Positions 1 to 9,157 of a DNA stretch of 64,000 nt are shown here, piece after piece. Under the pieces are notes generated by a model. That model was not told the origin of the DNA. It did not search any database and saw nothing but the letters and a program-made list of their open reading frames with translations. The position numbers and the translations under genes were made by a program. Source of the DNA: Alteromonas stellipolaris (GTDB lineage: Bacteria; Pseudomonadota; Gammaproteobacteria; Enterobacterales; Alteromonadaceae); assembly GCF_001562115.1 (NCBI RefSeq), contig NZ_CP013926.1, forward strand, positions 4,278,001-4,342,000, in the 5' to 3' direction. Within the stretch, counting starts at the first letter, position 1. The number at the start of each line of letters is the position of its first letter.

Positions 1-2406
1 AGCACCTGCCCCTTTTATTTGCTCACTGCGCATATTCAGCACAATCGGTATGGCCATGGGCGATACTTTTTCTAAGTTTACTAACGTGGTTTTATCTACA
101 AAGCGAATAAGCAAATTCGCTAAGCGCTGTAAATCTAACAACTCCCGTTCAGCATCGGCCCGCGCGACCGCTAAAAGAATGTGATCAGGGTCGTGCTCAC
201 GCAGCGTGTCGTAAATTAAGTCAGTTGAAAACGTTACCTGCTTCATGGTTTTCTGGCTGGCATGATAACGCTGTTCGGTTAAGCCGCTTACTACTGCCAC
301 CTGCCTAAAAGAGCGTTTTAACATGGGCGCCTGTAACATCCAGTCTTCTAGCTCATCGCCTAATATATCTGGCTGAAACAGTTGCTGTAGTTGAGTGTCG
401 GTAATCTGCTTCACTGCACTTATCGACAACCCATAATCAGTCACACTAAAGCTAAGCGGCTTAATCTCCATTTTTTCCATTCTACGGGTAACCAGCATGC
501 CCAAGGTTTGGTTCGCTTTCCTACCTTCGAATGTGTAATACAGCGTATGGTTCACGTTGCGAAAAGGAAACTGCTCCACCAACACCTTTTCAGGTTCAGG
601 AAGCTGTGAAAACTGCTGTTGTAACTTTAACCACTCTTGCACTTGTGCAGGTAAATTGCGCCAACTTTTTGGGTTAGCGAGTATGGCTCTAACCCCATCA
701 GCCAAGTATGTCGACAGTGGCATTTGGCCACCGGAATAACTGGGGATTTTAGGCTCTTTGGCTTTAGCAGGGCGTGCATGTAATTGCATATCCCGAATGG
801 CTTCGTACTTAAGCACTTCACCAGCAAAGTAAAACGTATCGCCTGGGGTAAGTTGCTGGGCAAAGTACTCTTCTACCTCACCAATAATTTTGCCCTGATT
901 ACCACGGCGAATCCGTTTTACTTTTAATCTACCCGCCTCAACAATTGTGCCTATGTTCTGACGATGACGTTGAATCACCCGCCTATTGGCCGGTGAAAAA
1001 GTGCCATCCTCGTTTTGCATTAGGCGCTGATATCGCTCGTATGCGTTAAGCGCACTCCCGCCATCTAACGCAAACTGCCATAATTTTTCAAAATCTTGTT
1101 TATCTAGCCCTTGATAGGGCGAGGCCATGAGTATTTGCTCGTAAAGGGTGCCTGGGCTGTCAGCATTGCTGCATAGGCAATTCACAATAAACTGGGGGAT
1201 GATATCCAATGCCCCCGGCTGCGGGGCATCGCCATCTAGCTCGCCCTTATTAATTGCATCAATAGCCGCTTGGCATTCCAGCGCTTCAAATCGGTTAGCT
1301 GGTACAAGCAACGCTTCACTGGGTTCATCTAACCGATGGTTTGCTCGGCCAATACGTTGCAGCAACCGGCTAACACCTTTGGGCGCACCTACCTGAATGA
1401 CCTTATCTACATCGCCCCAATCAATACCTAGCTCAAGCGCCGAAGTACATACTACTGCCCGTAACAAGCCGCTAGACATCATGGCTTCTGTTTTGCGCCG
1501 CTGCTCTTTACTCAAGCTTCCGTGGTATAAGGCTATAGGTAAGGCAGCGGTATTGTGTTCCCACAGCATTTGAAAAATCAGTTCAGATTGCGCCCGAGTA
1601 TTAACGAACACCAAGGTCGTTTTTGCGTCTTCAATGGCCTTGTAGATATCGGTGATGGCATAACGCGCCATAAAACCACCGAAGGGCATGCGGTTTTCAG
1701 ATTGCAGCATCTCTACTTTGGGTTTTTCACCCGCTTTCACGCTGATGATATTAGCAACGCCTTCTGTGCCAGCAAGCCATGCACCTAGCGTTTCTGGGTA
1801 AGCTACCGTGGCCGACAAGCCTACCCGTTTCATTTTAGGTGACAATACTGAAAGCCGCGCTAGCGCTAAAGACAGGAAGTCTCCCCGTTTGTTTGCCACC
1901 AAGCTATGGGTTTCATCAATAATGACTCGCTTAAGTTTGCCAAATAGTTTGTCAGCATCGGCATAGCTCAGCATCAACATTAAAGATTCTGGGGTGGTAA
2001 GTAGCAGATTGGGCGGTTTTTTTCGTTGGCGCTGTCGTTTATACGACGGTGTATCGCCAGTGCGGGTTTCTGCCGTTATCGGCAATTCCATCTCTTCAAT
2101 AGGTTGTAATAAGTTACGATGAATATCTTGAGTTAACGCTTTAAGCGGGGAAATGTATAAGGTGTGCAAGCCTGGCTGTGGCGATTGAGCTAACTCGACT
2201 AAGCTAGGTAGAAAGCCTGATAAGGTTTTTCCAGCTCCGGTTGGGGCAATGAGCAAAGTAGTGTTATGGGAGTCTTGCTCTAGCATTTGCCTTTGATAAT
2301 CTCGAAGCGCCCAGCCTTTATTTTTAAACCACTGGCTAAACGCCGGTGGCAAAATGTCACTACCGGTTTTAATTGCTTTGTTAAGTGGTGCTTTGGTCTT
2401 AGACAT
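1..2406 (-). CDS. Lhr-type DEXH-box DNA helicase, ligase-associated (C-terminal end cut by window edge)
   Basis: ATP-dependent 3'-5' DNA helicase of the Lhr-core type that travels with an MBL nuclease and an ATP-dependent ligase in bacterial repair clusters. Reading the minus strand from the ATG at 2406 gives an open frame of 802 codons to the window edge. Visible motifs are Walker A APTGAGKT at about residues 54-61, a DETH (DEXH) box at 164-167 followed by SLVANKRGD, and motif VI QRIGRANHR near 347-355. The last visible residues (VSPMAIPIVLN region) resemble the Lhr-core C-terminal end, so little is probably missing. It is divergent from the nuclease and ligase genes across 185 bp. The ligase-associated metallophosphatase that often follows this gene would lie outside the window. 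Confidence 0.9.
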   Translation of the reverse strand, partial: MSKTKAPLNKAIKTGSDILPPAFSQWFKNKGWALRDYQRQMLEQDSHNTTLLIAPTGAGKTLSGFLPSLVELAQSPQPGLHTLYISPLKALTQDIHRNLLQPIEEMELPITAETRTGDTPSYKRQRQRKKPPNLLLTTPESLMLMLSYADADKLFGKLKRVIIDETHSLVANKRGDFLSLALARLSVLSPKMKRVGLSATVAYPETLGAWLAGTEGVANIISVKAGEKPKVEMLQSENRMPFGGFMARYAITDIYKAIEDAKTTLVFVNTRAQSELIFQMLWEHNTAALPIALYHGSLSKEQRRKTEAMMSSGLLRAVVCTSALELGIDWGDVDKVIQVGAPKGVSRLLQRIGRANHRLDEPSEALLVPANRFEALECQAAIDAINKGELDGDAPQPGALDIIPQFIVNCLCSNADSPGTLYEQILMASPYQGLDKQDFEKLWQFALDGGSALNAYERYQRLMQNEDGTFSPANRRVIQRHRQNIGTIVEAGRLKVKRIRRGNQGKIIGEVEEYFAQQLTPGDTFYFAGEVLKYEAIRDMQLHARPAKAKEPKIPSYSGGQMPLSTYLADGVRAILANPKSWRNLPAQVQEWLKLQQQFSQLPEPEKVLVEQFPFRNVNHTLYYTFEGRKANQTLGMLVTRRMEKMEIKPLSFSVTDYGLSISAVKQITDTQLQQLFQPDILGDELEDWMLQAPMLKRSFRQVAVVSGLTEQRYHASQKTMKQVTFSTDLIYDTLREHDPDHILLAVARADAERELLDLQRLANLLIRFVDKTTLVNLEKVSPMAIPIVLNMRSEQIKGAGA

Positions 2407-2591
2407 AAAAACTTCGCACGACTTTATGCCCTTGCCCGAACTTCTCCTGCGCCATGATTTTTCGTTACTCTGCTGTTCTATGATAAGCAATAGTAGATAT
2501 ACGTTAATTCACCAGAAGGGTTTAATTTTCCTCTACGCTCAACCAATTGCGTAAAACCACCGTAGTCATATGAAACGCTAACCAAGAGCAT

Positions 2592-3686
2592 ATGGGTTTT
2601 AATATGACGGCCAAAAATACAATGCACCCTTCAAAGTGGATGAAAACGGACGACGCTGGTTTGTATTGTGTGCCGGGCGATTTTCATATCGACCCTATGC
2701 AGCCTGTAGCAACCGCACTGGTTACCCACGGTCATGCCGACCATGCTAGAGCCGGCCACAAGCGAGTATTTGCCCACCCGCAAACCATGGCAATTATGAC
2801 CACCCGTTATGGCGACGATATGGCTGAAGTACAAATACCAGTGCCCTATCGCGAGAGCGTAGAGTTTGATGAGGTAATCACTACTGATAGTAACAGTGCC
2901 TCAACTGAACAGGAGCAACGCAAGATAAAAGTCACTTTTTACCCTGCTGGCCATATACTAGGTTCGTCACAATTGCTTATTGAGTATGCGGGTTATCGGC
3001 TAGTGATATCTGGCGATTACAAACGTAGGCACGATCCCACTTGCCCGCCGTTTGAGGTAGTACCCTGCGATGTGCTCATTACCGAAGCCACCTTCGGTTT
3101 ACCGGTATTTGCCCACCCACCAATTGAACAAGAAATCCAAAAGCTTCTTCACTCCCTTAATGTATTTCCGACACGTTGTCATTTAGTAGGAACCTACGCA
3201 TTAGGCAAATGCCAGCGGGTTATTTTAGCGCTTCGAGAAGCTGGCTATACCAAACCTATCTATTTACACGGTGCACTACTAAAACTGTGTGATTTGTACG
3301 AACGAGAAGGCATAGCTTTAGGCGATATTATTCCAGTTAGCGAGGTAGAAGATAAAGCATTATTAGCCGGTGAAATCGTGTTGGCTCCCCCCTCTGCATT
3401 AGCCGACAGGTGGTCGAGAAGCTTGCCACATGTTCGCGCTGTGTTGGCGTCTGGTTGGATGCAAATTCGCGCGCGAGCTAAGCAGCGCAACGCTGAGCTA
3501 CCACTTATTATTTCAGATCACTGCGATTGGCCAGAGTTATTGCAAACCCTTACTGAAGTGAACCCTAGCGAGGTATGGGTGACCCATGGCCGTGAAGATG
3601 CCCTTATGTATCAAGCACAAAAGATGGGGTTTAAAGCGCGAGCATTATCGCTGGTAGGTTACGATGAAGCGGCGCAGGAGGAATAG
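2592..3686 (+). CDS. Ligase-associated MBL-fold DNA exonuclease
   Basis: Metallo-beta-lactamase fold nuclease of the family related to mRNA 3'-end processing factors, thought to trim DNA ends for the linked ligase. The metal-binding HxHxDH motif is HGHADH at residues 46-51. GHILGSSQ and SGDYKRR further along are the usual MBL/beta-CASP-like strand motifs, and a late SDHCDWPELL segment supplies another His/Asp pair. The 364 aa length is normal. The start at 2592 has a short-spaced AAGAG; an internal ATG at 2604 is an alternative. The gene ends 2 nt before the ligase, whose AGGAGG ribosome site lies in its final codons, so the pair is translationally linked. Confidence 0.9.
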   Translation: MGFNMTAKNTMHPSKWMKTDDAGLYCVPGDFHIDPMQPVATALVTHGHADHARAGHKRVFAHPQTMAIMTTRYGDDMAEVQIPVPYRESVEFDEVITTDSNSASTEQEQRKIKVTFYPAGHILGSSQLLIEYAGYRLVISGDYKRRHDPTCPPFEVVPCDVLITEATFGLPVFAHPPIEQEIQKLLHSLNVFPTRCHLVGTYALGKCQRVILALREAGYTKPIYLHGALLKLCDLYEREGIALGDIIPVSEVEDKALLAGEIVLAPPSALADRWSRSLPHVRAVLASGWMQIRARAKQRNAELPLIISDHCDWPELLQTLTEVNPSEVWVTHGREDALMYQAQKMGFKARALSLVGYDEAAQEE

Positions 3687-3688
3687 CA

Positions 3689-5305
3689 ATGCAGGCATTT
3701 AGTGACTTACTTGAACAGCTTTACTATACCGCTGGTACTAAAGCCAAATCTCAGCTCATTCTGCATTACCTTGCTACTACGCCAGACCCCGATCGCGGCT
3801 GGGCTATTGCCGCGATGGCAGGTACTCTTCGATTTGATTTCTTCAAACGCAATACCGTTAAAAAGCTGATAACTGAACGGGTAGACCCAGAACTGTTTGC
3901 AATGAGCTACGACTATGTAGGCGAAGTCAGCGAAACGGTAGCCCACTTATGGCCCGAATTTACACTAGGTGAAGCACTGCCCAGTTTGTCTGAAGTGGTT
4001 GATACATTTGCGAATGTGAGTAAACAAAAAGTCGCTTCAACGTTGGCGAATTATCTCACCATAATGACCCCATCACAGCGCTGGGCTCTATTAAAGCTTG
4101 GTACACGGGGGTTGAGAATTGGCGTATCGGCTCGCTCTATCAAACAAATTTTGGCGGAATACGGTAACCAAGACATCACTGAAGTAGAAAAGCTGTGGCA
4201 TGGGGTTACACCGCCTTATACCGACCTTCTCGCATGGCTTGAAGGTAACGGCCCTAAACCGGATATTAGCAATGCTGTCACCTTTCATCCTGTTATGTTA
4301 TCCCACCCCATTGCGCAAGATGATATTGATGACTTTAGCCCCGAGCAGTGGCAAATAGAACACAAGTTTGACGGCATTCGAGTACAGCTGGTGTGTAATA
4401 CCACCAAAGAAGAGCCAGAAAAGGCGCTGTTTTCCCGCACCGGTGATGACATCAGTCATGCTTTCCCCGACCTACTCGATAGCGTTGATGGCAATATGGT
4501 GATAGATAATATGGTGCTAGACGGCGAACTGTTGGTGATGCATAACGACGAAGTCGATACGTTTAATGCCCTGCAACAACGACTCAATAAGAAAAAGCCT
4601 ACTGCTGCGTTAATGAAAACCAACCCCGCAGGGCTTATTGTTTATGATGCACTGATGTTAGACGGCAAACACTTAACCGAATCCCCTCTTACTACCCGAC
4701 GTAGAGCGCTAGAAGCGTGGTTTGACAAAAATGGTATTCAGGGACACGACAATAAATCACGACTGCACTTATCTGAGTGCTTATCTGCCGATTCACCAAC
4801 AGATCTTCGAGCATTACATAAAAAGGTATGTGAAAATCGCGCGGTAGAAGGGTTAATGATAAAGCGTTCAATCAGCCACTATGTACCAGGCAGACCTAAA
4901 GGCCAATGGTACAAGTGGAAACGCGACCCGCTGGTGGTAGATGCGGTGATGATGTATGCCCAGCGTGGTCACGGCAAGCGTTCTAGCTTTTATTCCGATT
5001 ACACCTTTGGCGCATGGCAAGATGAGCAATTGCTGCCTATTGGAAAAGCTTACTCGGGCTTTACTGATGAAGAGCTTAAGAAGCTGGATAACTGGGTAAG
5101 ACGAAACGCCATAGGCCGTTTCGGGCCGGTGCGAGAAGTTAAAAAAGAGCTAGTACTAGAAGTGGCTTTCGATGCGGTTCACCCGTCTAAACGGCATAAA
5201 TCAGGCGTAGCGCTACGATTTCCTCGTATACACCGTATCCGCTGGGATAAGCCAGCTAACGAGGCAGATACACTTATCAACGTGAAGGCACTTATCGAAT
5301 CATAA
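3689..5305 (+). CDS. ATP-dependent DNA ligase, Lhr/exonuclease-associated
   Basis: Seals nicks in DNA through a lysyl-AMP intermediate. The adenylation motif I is KFDG with Lys at residue 226 (after WQIEH), preceded by an alpha-helical N-terminal domain of the archaeal/eukaryotic LIG1 type, and followed by DGELL, EGLMIK (motif IV) and YKWKRD (motif V). The OB-fold domain fills the C-terminal 130 residues. The 538 aa length suits the ligase of this cluster rather than a Ku/LigD system; no Ku gene is visible. A strong AGGAGG lies 9 nt before the ATG. Confidence 0.93.
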   Translation: MQAFSDLLEQLYYTAGTKAKSQLILHYLATTPDPDRGWAIAAMAGTLRFDFFKRNTVKKLITERVDPELFAMSYDYVGEVSETVAHLWPEFTLGEALPSLSEVVDTFANVSKQKVASTLANYLTIMTPSQRWALLKLGTRGLRIGVSARSIKQILAEYGNQDITEVEKLWHGVTPPYTDLLAWLEGNGPKPDISNAVTFHPVMLSHPIAQDDIDDFSPEQWQIEHKFDGIRVQLVCNTTKEEPEKALFSRTGDDISHAFPDLLDSVDGNMVIDNMVLDGELLVMHNDEVDTFNALQQRLNKKKPTAALMKTNPAGLIVYDALMLDGKHLTESPLTTRRRALEAWFDKNGIQGHDNKSRLHLSECLSADSPTDLRALHKKVCENRAVEGLMIKRSISHYVPGRPKGQWYKWKRDPLVVDAVMMYAQRGHGKRSSFYSDYTFGAWQDEQLLPIGKAYSGFTDEELKKLDNWVRRNAIGRFGPVREVKKELVLEVAFDAVHPSKRHKSGVALRFPRIHRIRWDKPANEADTLINVKALIES

Positions 5306-5459
5306 TCTTAATGAAACATTTTTTTTACAAACCCTGTTTTTAGCTTACACTTAAAGTATATTAGCTTTTTCTTTTCCATCTAACCTACTGTTAGAAAAGA
5401 AATTACAGAAAAATTTTTATGTGCGCCTGCATGAGTTAATGCTGCGCCAAGGACAAAAA

Positions 5460-6254
5460 ATGTTGTTTTCGCGATCGTTCAAACATTGCCTTATTGGTTT
5501 CCTTCTCCTTTTTTCCACAGCGAGCAACGCTGGGCTAATTACTAATATTGCGACTGAAACGGTCAGATATAGTATTTTATCTCAAAATCCTTGGGGTAAC
5601 TTCCGGTGGACAGCTAGTTACGATATTGGCTTTGTTAATCAAGATTTACTTATTGATGTCGATGTTTATTTAGACGGTTATGAACCCGGCAGTGCACTTC
5701 GAGACATTTGGGAAGATGGTATTGAATCCATATGGAGTAATGCCTTTGACTTATCTGACGGCACCTATTTTTACGACACTGTGTTTAATGTAGATTGGCT
5801 GAGCACGGATGTGGGCGCTGACCATACTGTTATTGTCTATGAAGGTGACGGGAATGTGAACTTAGTACAATGGTATACGGGTAAACCATCTGGTTACGCA
5901 TATTCTCGACAGGGAGTGGTAGCTGCTCATGAATTTGGCCACATGATTGGCTTATTTGATGAATACAATGGCGGTGCACTCAATCCAGACGGGCTTATTA
6001 GAAATAACAGCATAATGGGCAGGAATCTATCCTCACCTCGCACCGATCACTTCGATGCTTTTTTAGAGTGGGCGCAAGTTAATTCGGGCGTCGCTTCTCT
6101 AGCGCTAGTTGCCGACAGTGGTGTAGATAACTACTTTGTTTCCGAGCCTAGTTCGTTAGTCATTTTGCTACTTTCGATCTGTATAGTTCTTTTCATCAAA
6201 ACTGAGTCTAGACGAAACCATATAGAGGTAAGTGGACGTAGTCTCTTCGCATAA
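5460..6254 (+). CDS. Exported metzincin-like metalloprotease with PEP-CTERM-like tail
   Basis: I do not recognise a named family. The ATG at 5460 is preferred over the upstream GTG at 5421 because AAGGA lies 6 nt before it and a signal peptide (positive start, FLLLFSTASNA) begins at once. The zinc motif is HEFGHMIGLFD at residues 157-167, matching HExxHxxGxxD, in which the third metzincin ligand is Asp as in snapalysin-type peptidases. A NSIMGR sequence about 25 residues later looks like the Met-turn. The C-terminus has SEPSS (from about residue 228), a hydrophobic helix and a basic ESRRN stretch, the layout of a PEP-CTERM sorting tail with SEP in place of PEP. The protein is 264 aa. The substrate is unknown. 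Confidence 0.75.
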   Translation: MLFSRSFKHCLIGFLLLFSTASNAGLITNIATETVRYSILSQNPWGNFRWTASYDIGFVNQDLLIDVDVYLDGYEPGSALRDIWEDGIESIWSNAFDLSDGTYFYDTVFNVDWLSTDVGADHTVIVYEGDGNVNLVQWYTGKPSGYAYSRQGVVAAHEFGHMIGLFDEYNGGALNPDGLIRNNSIMGRNLSSPRTDHFDAFLEWAQVNSGVASLALVADSGVDNYFVSEPSSLVILLLSICIVLFIKTESRRNHIEVSGRSLFA

Positions 6255-6281
6255 ATCGTATCGCTATTTTTCGCGACAATA

Positions 6282-6311
6282 AAAAAGCAAGGCATACTCG
6301 CCTTGCTTTTT
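6282..6311. terminator. Bidirectional intrinsic terminator
   Basis: A perfect 12-bp stem (AAAAAGCAAGGC and its complement) closes a 6-nt loop and has T runs leaving in both directions. It lies between the convergent ends of the metalloprotease and the sugar kinase and can serve both. Confidence 0.85.
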
Positions 6312-6362
6312 GAATTATGTATCTAGACTCATATCAATACACTATGTGCACCAATACACTAC

Positions 6363-7328
6363 CTATTTCGCGATATTTTCCATAGTTGGCAGCGCACTGA
6401 AGGCACCATATTGCGTTACCGTATATGCACCGCAGCGAATAGCAAACTCGGTGGCTTCGCTTACGTTTTCAAAGCTACTTGCCCACTTATCGAATTCTGC
6501 GCTATTAGCCACTTTGGTAGATAAGAAATACAGGAAACCACCAATGAATGAGTCGCCAGCGGCAGTCGTATCTTTCACGTCCATTTTTGGCGAGGCCAAA
6601 GTGCCACTAAATTCTTTTGTAATGTACTGAATAGGTTCGCCGCCATCGGTCACTAATACCACTTTAACGCCGCTATCTAGCCACTGCTGTACGTGAGTCT
6701 GCGCATTTTCTTCACCGTAAAGCTCAGCCAGCTCTTCGCGACTTGCTTTTAAAATGCTTACTTTTTTAGCTACTTCATCAATTCGGCCTGGCGCATTAGC
6801 CGTGTCGTCCCAAAACGCTGGGCGATAGTTAATATCTAAACATACCAGCATATTTTCTTGCTTAGCTTTGTTTAGAATATAGTCGGTGCCGGGAAGCAAT
6901 TCGGGGCCTGAAATTGAGCCAGAACAAAAGTGCAGCACGCTAGTATCGTCGCATGCAACCGTGGCCAAGTCGTCTTCACCAATGTGCTTATGTGCAGCAT
7001 TATCAACATAGAAATCGAAAGAACGTTCACCGTCTTTATCTAAGTTAACAAAAGCCAATGCTGTATTCGCTTCTTTCGTACTCCAAACATAATCAGTGTT
7101 TACGTTGTGGTAGCTAAGCATGTCTTGAAGAAAACGACCAAAAGTATCGTCACCTACTTTAGACACCATAGCGCCTTGACCACCAAGTTTAGCAACAGCA
7201 ACCGCGACGTTAGCAGGCGCACCACCAGCATAAGGCTGGAATGAATTCATTGCTGGCATTTCGCTTTGGTCCGCTGCACCCGCACTTAACATATCGATAA
7301 GCACTTCGCCTAAACATAAAATTTTCAT
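6363..7328 (-). CDS. PfkB-family sugar kinase, probably fructokinase
   Basis: Phosphorylates a sugar, most likely fructose, with ATP. The protein opens with ILCLGEVLID, has the PfkB sugar-binding YAGGAPANVAVAVAKLGG segment at about residues 33-50 and the ATP/catalytic motif DTTAAGDSFIGG near the C-terminus, where Asp is the catalytic base. The 321 aa length fits ScrK/fructokinase-like members. The ATG at 7328 is preferred over a GTG two codons upstream because GAGG lies 5 nt before it. It is divergent from a ROK regulator, which probably controls it. Substrate specificity within PfkB kinases cannot be fixed from sequence alone. Confidence 0.88.
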   Translation of the reverse strand: MKILCLGEVLIDMLSAGAADQSEMPAMNSFQPYAGGAPANVAVAVAKLGGQGAMVSKVGDDTFGRFLQDMLSYHNVNTDYVWSTKEANTALAFVNLDKDGERSFDFYVDNAAHKHIGEDDLATVACDDTSVLHFCSGSISGPELLPGTDYILNKAKQENMLVCLDINYRPAFWDDTANAPGRIDEVAKKVSILKASREELAELYGEENAQTHVQQWLDSGVKVVLVTDGGEPIQYITKEFSGTLASPKMDVKDTTAAGDSFIGGFLYFLSTKVANSAEFDKWASSFENVSEATEFAIRCGAYTVTQYGAFSALPTMENIAK

Positions 7329-7668
7329 AAACACCTCTGGCTGAAGCTTACAGCGATAACATTAGTCTTTAAACCGCTGCAGTCATGGATAATAAGCGTA
7401 GCCGAGGGACTTTCCGACGGGCACGTTAAATTATAGTTAATTAATTGGGGCATAGTATTAACTAGCTTCAAATATAAATCAACCTTGTTGATTTATTATT
7501 TTATCACTTTGACATTCCCGATGATGAATGCGTAATCTATCGGCTTGATTGGTAGAGAAAAACTCGCCTCGGTGAATTGTGTTAAAGATATTGAATTAGT
7601 ATCTATCCATGACTTATTGATGCTGTTTGTTATAACATTCATTTCATAATGACTCAGGTACACTGTAA
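7329..7668. promoter_or_regulatory. Divergent control region between sugar kinase and ROK regulator
   Basis: This 340-bp stretch holds no convincing gene. It is AT-rich and must carry the promoters of both flanking genes. Its one clear element is the palindrome listed separately at 7474-7496. A TTAATTAA palindrome lies just beyond 7435. Confidence 0.6.
7474..7496. promoter_or_regulatory. Perfect 10-bp-arm palindrome, candidate ROK operator
   Basis: ATAAATCAAC, a 3-bp CTT spacer and GTTGATTTAT form a perfect inverted repeat. It lies about midway between the kinase start and the ROK regulator start. There is no T tail, so it is unlikely to be a terminator. Assignment to the ROK protein is by position only. 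Confidence 0.55.
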
Positions 7669-8880
7669 ATGACAAAACCCCACGAGCACACAGATTCATC
7701 AGAAAGATATACAAACCATTCTGCATCTGGGCGACTAGACAACCGCACACAAAATGAACGGGATATACTCACCCTTATTCGTCACGATGGCGCTATTCCA
7801 AAAGCAGACATCGCTCAACGTACGGGCTTATCGGCACAGTCTGCAACGGTCATTATCAAAAAACTAGAATCTGACGAGCTCGTTAAGCGACTACCGCCGG
7901 TTCGCGGTGGTGTTGGGCAACCTAAAGTGCCTTTTGGATTAAATGCAGATGGCGCCTTTGGATTGGGTTTGAAAATTGGTCGGCGCAGTTTTGATATGAC
8001 CTTGCTAGATTTGGCTGGTAATGTAAAAGCTTCGCTTCACGAAAAAGTCGCCTACCCCACCGTCGATCATTTACTTTCATTTACCCAGCGCGGTGTGTCG
8101 GTATTAACGCAACAACTCAGTAACGAACAACGAACGCGTATTCGCGGACTAGGCATTGCTATGCCATTTGAAATTTGGAGTTGGGCAGAAGAAGCGGGCG
8201 CACCTGCTGATGCGTTAGAGGCATGGAAAAGCCTTGATATTCAGGCTGCGTTATTTGAACTTCTAGACTTACCCATCTATGTGAGTAACGATGCGACGGC
8301 GGCTTGCAGCGCAGAAATGGCCTTTGGTAATCCACATCGATTTAACCACTTCCTCTATGTTTTTGTTGGCACTTTTCTTGGCGGTGGCTTGGTCATTAAC
8401 AATCAGCTATTTACAGGAAAATCGGGGAATGCTGGCGCAATTGGCTCCTTACCTTTTTTATCTAACGCCCAAAGCCAACAGCAACAACTCATCACCCAAT
8501 CATCGCTATACTTATTAGAAAAGCAGCTAAATGAAGCGGGACTTGATGGTAATAAATTGTATGAGGCACCGGAACACTGGTCTGGTTTAAAAACCAATCC
8601 AGAATTTATGCGCATCGTTCAAGTGTGGATGGAACAAGCCGCCCAAGGGATTGCCTTTGCCACACACTGTGCATTTAGCATGCTCGACCTCGATGGCATT
8701 ATCATCGATGGAGCCATGCCACAGAATATAAAACAAGAATTGGTTACCTGCGTGAAAAGTGCGTTAAAAGACGCTGATCTTCGGGGCGTATATCAAGGTA
8801 GTATTAGTGCAGGTAACGTAGGGAGTAAAGCGCAGTCTATCGGTAGCGCAAACTTGTCGCTTATCGCGAACTACTATTAG
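7669..8880 (+). CDS. ROK-family transcriptional regulator (NagC/Mlc/XylR type)
   Basis: Sugar-responsive repressor. An N-terminal winged helix-turn-helix (about residues 25-75, with KADIAQRTGLSAQSATVIIKKL) is followed by a ROK domain carrying the LGLKIGR start, a DATAACSAEM segment and FVGTFLGGGLVINNQLF. The canonical ROK zinc CXCGXXGC segment is not visible: after FTGKSGNAGAIGSLPF the usual cysteines are missing, so a zinc-free variant is likely. Length is 403 aa. An AGG lies 10 nt before the ATG. Divergence from the PfkB kinase suggests a local fructose-type circuit. Confidence 0.87.
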   Translation: MTKPHEHTDSSERYTNHSASGRLDNRTQNERDILTLIRHDGAIPKADIAQRTGLSAQSATVIIKKLESDELVKRLPPVRGGVGQPKVPFGLNADGAFGLGLKIGRRSFDMTLLDLAGNVKASLHEKVAYPTVDHLLSFTQRGVSVLTQQLSNEQRTRIRGLGIAMPFEIWSWAEEAGAPADALEAWKSLDIQAALFELLDLPIYVSNDATAACSAEMAFGNPHRFNHFLYVFVGTFLGGGLVINNQLFTGKSGNAGAIGSLPFLSNAQSQQQQLITQSSLYLLEKQLNEAGLDGNKLYEAPEHWSGLKTNPEFMRIVQVWMEQAAQGIAFATHCAFSMLDLDGIIIDGAMPQNIKQELVTCVKSALKDADLRGVYQGSISAGNVGSKAQSIGSANLSLIANYY

Positions 8881-8881
8881 C

Positions 8882-9130
8882 TTATACCAGTCCGCATAGA
8901 TAATTACCCTCTCAGCGAGACTTAAAATGTTCGTAATCGCGGCGTGTTACCACAGGTATACACAACAAAGAGTACGGACATTTTAAACTCGCCCTTCGGG
9001 AAGGTCTGGCAAGCTTCCTAGCTTCATTCTGGAAATTTGAAAGGGAACAGCCATTCCTGCATTCCCACGCTTTGCTAGGAAACTTGCCAGCGCCTTCTGA
9101 GTGGGCGATTATCTATGCGGATTGGTATTA
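8882..9130. mobile_element. 249-bp MITE-like element with 34-bp terminal inverted repeats
   Basis: The ends 8882-8915 and 9097-9130 are inverted copies matching at 29 of 34 positions, both starting close to TATACCA-TCCGCATAGATAAT. Two further inverted repeats are nested inside: 8915-8935 with 8973-8992 (around TTAAAATGT-CGTA), and 9008-9022 with 9074-9088 (GGCAAG-TTCCTAGC, one mismatch). The whole can fold into a multi-arm cruciform. No transposase-sized ORF is present. Boundaries are read from the repeats; a target duplication is not certain. It sits between the ROK gene and the methyltransferase gene. Confidence 0.8.
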
Positions 9131-9157
9131 CATATATTAAACAAAAGCAGGGGTAAC

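Noticed and set aside
9101..9157. Upstream extension of the methyltransferase to a start at 9101
   Set aside because: These codons lie inside the inverted repeat of the MITE-like element and show no family homology; GTG 9158 has a ribosome site.
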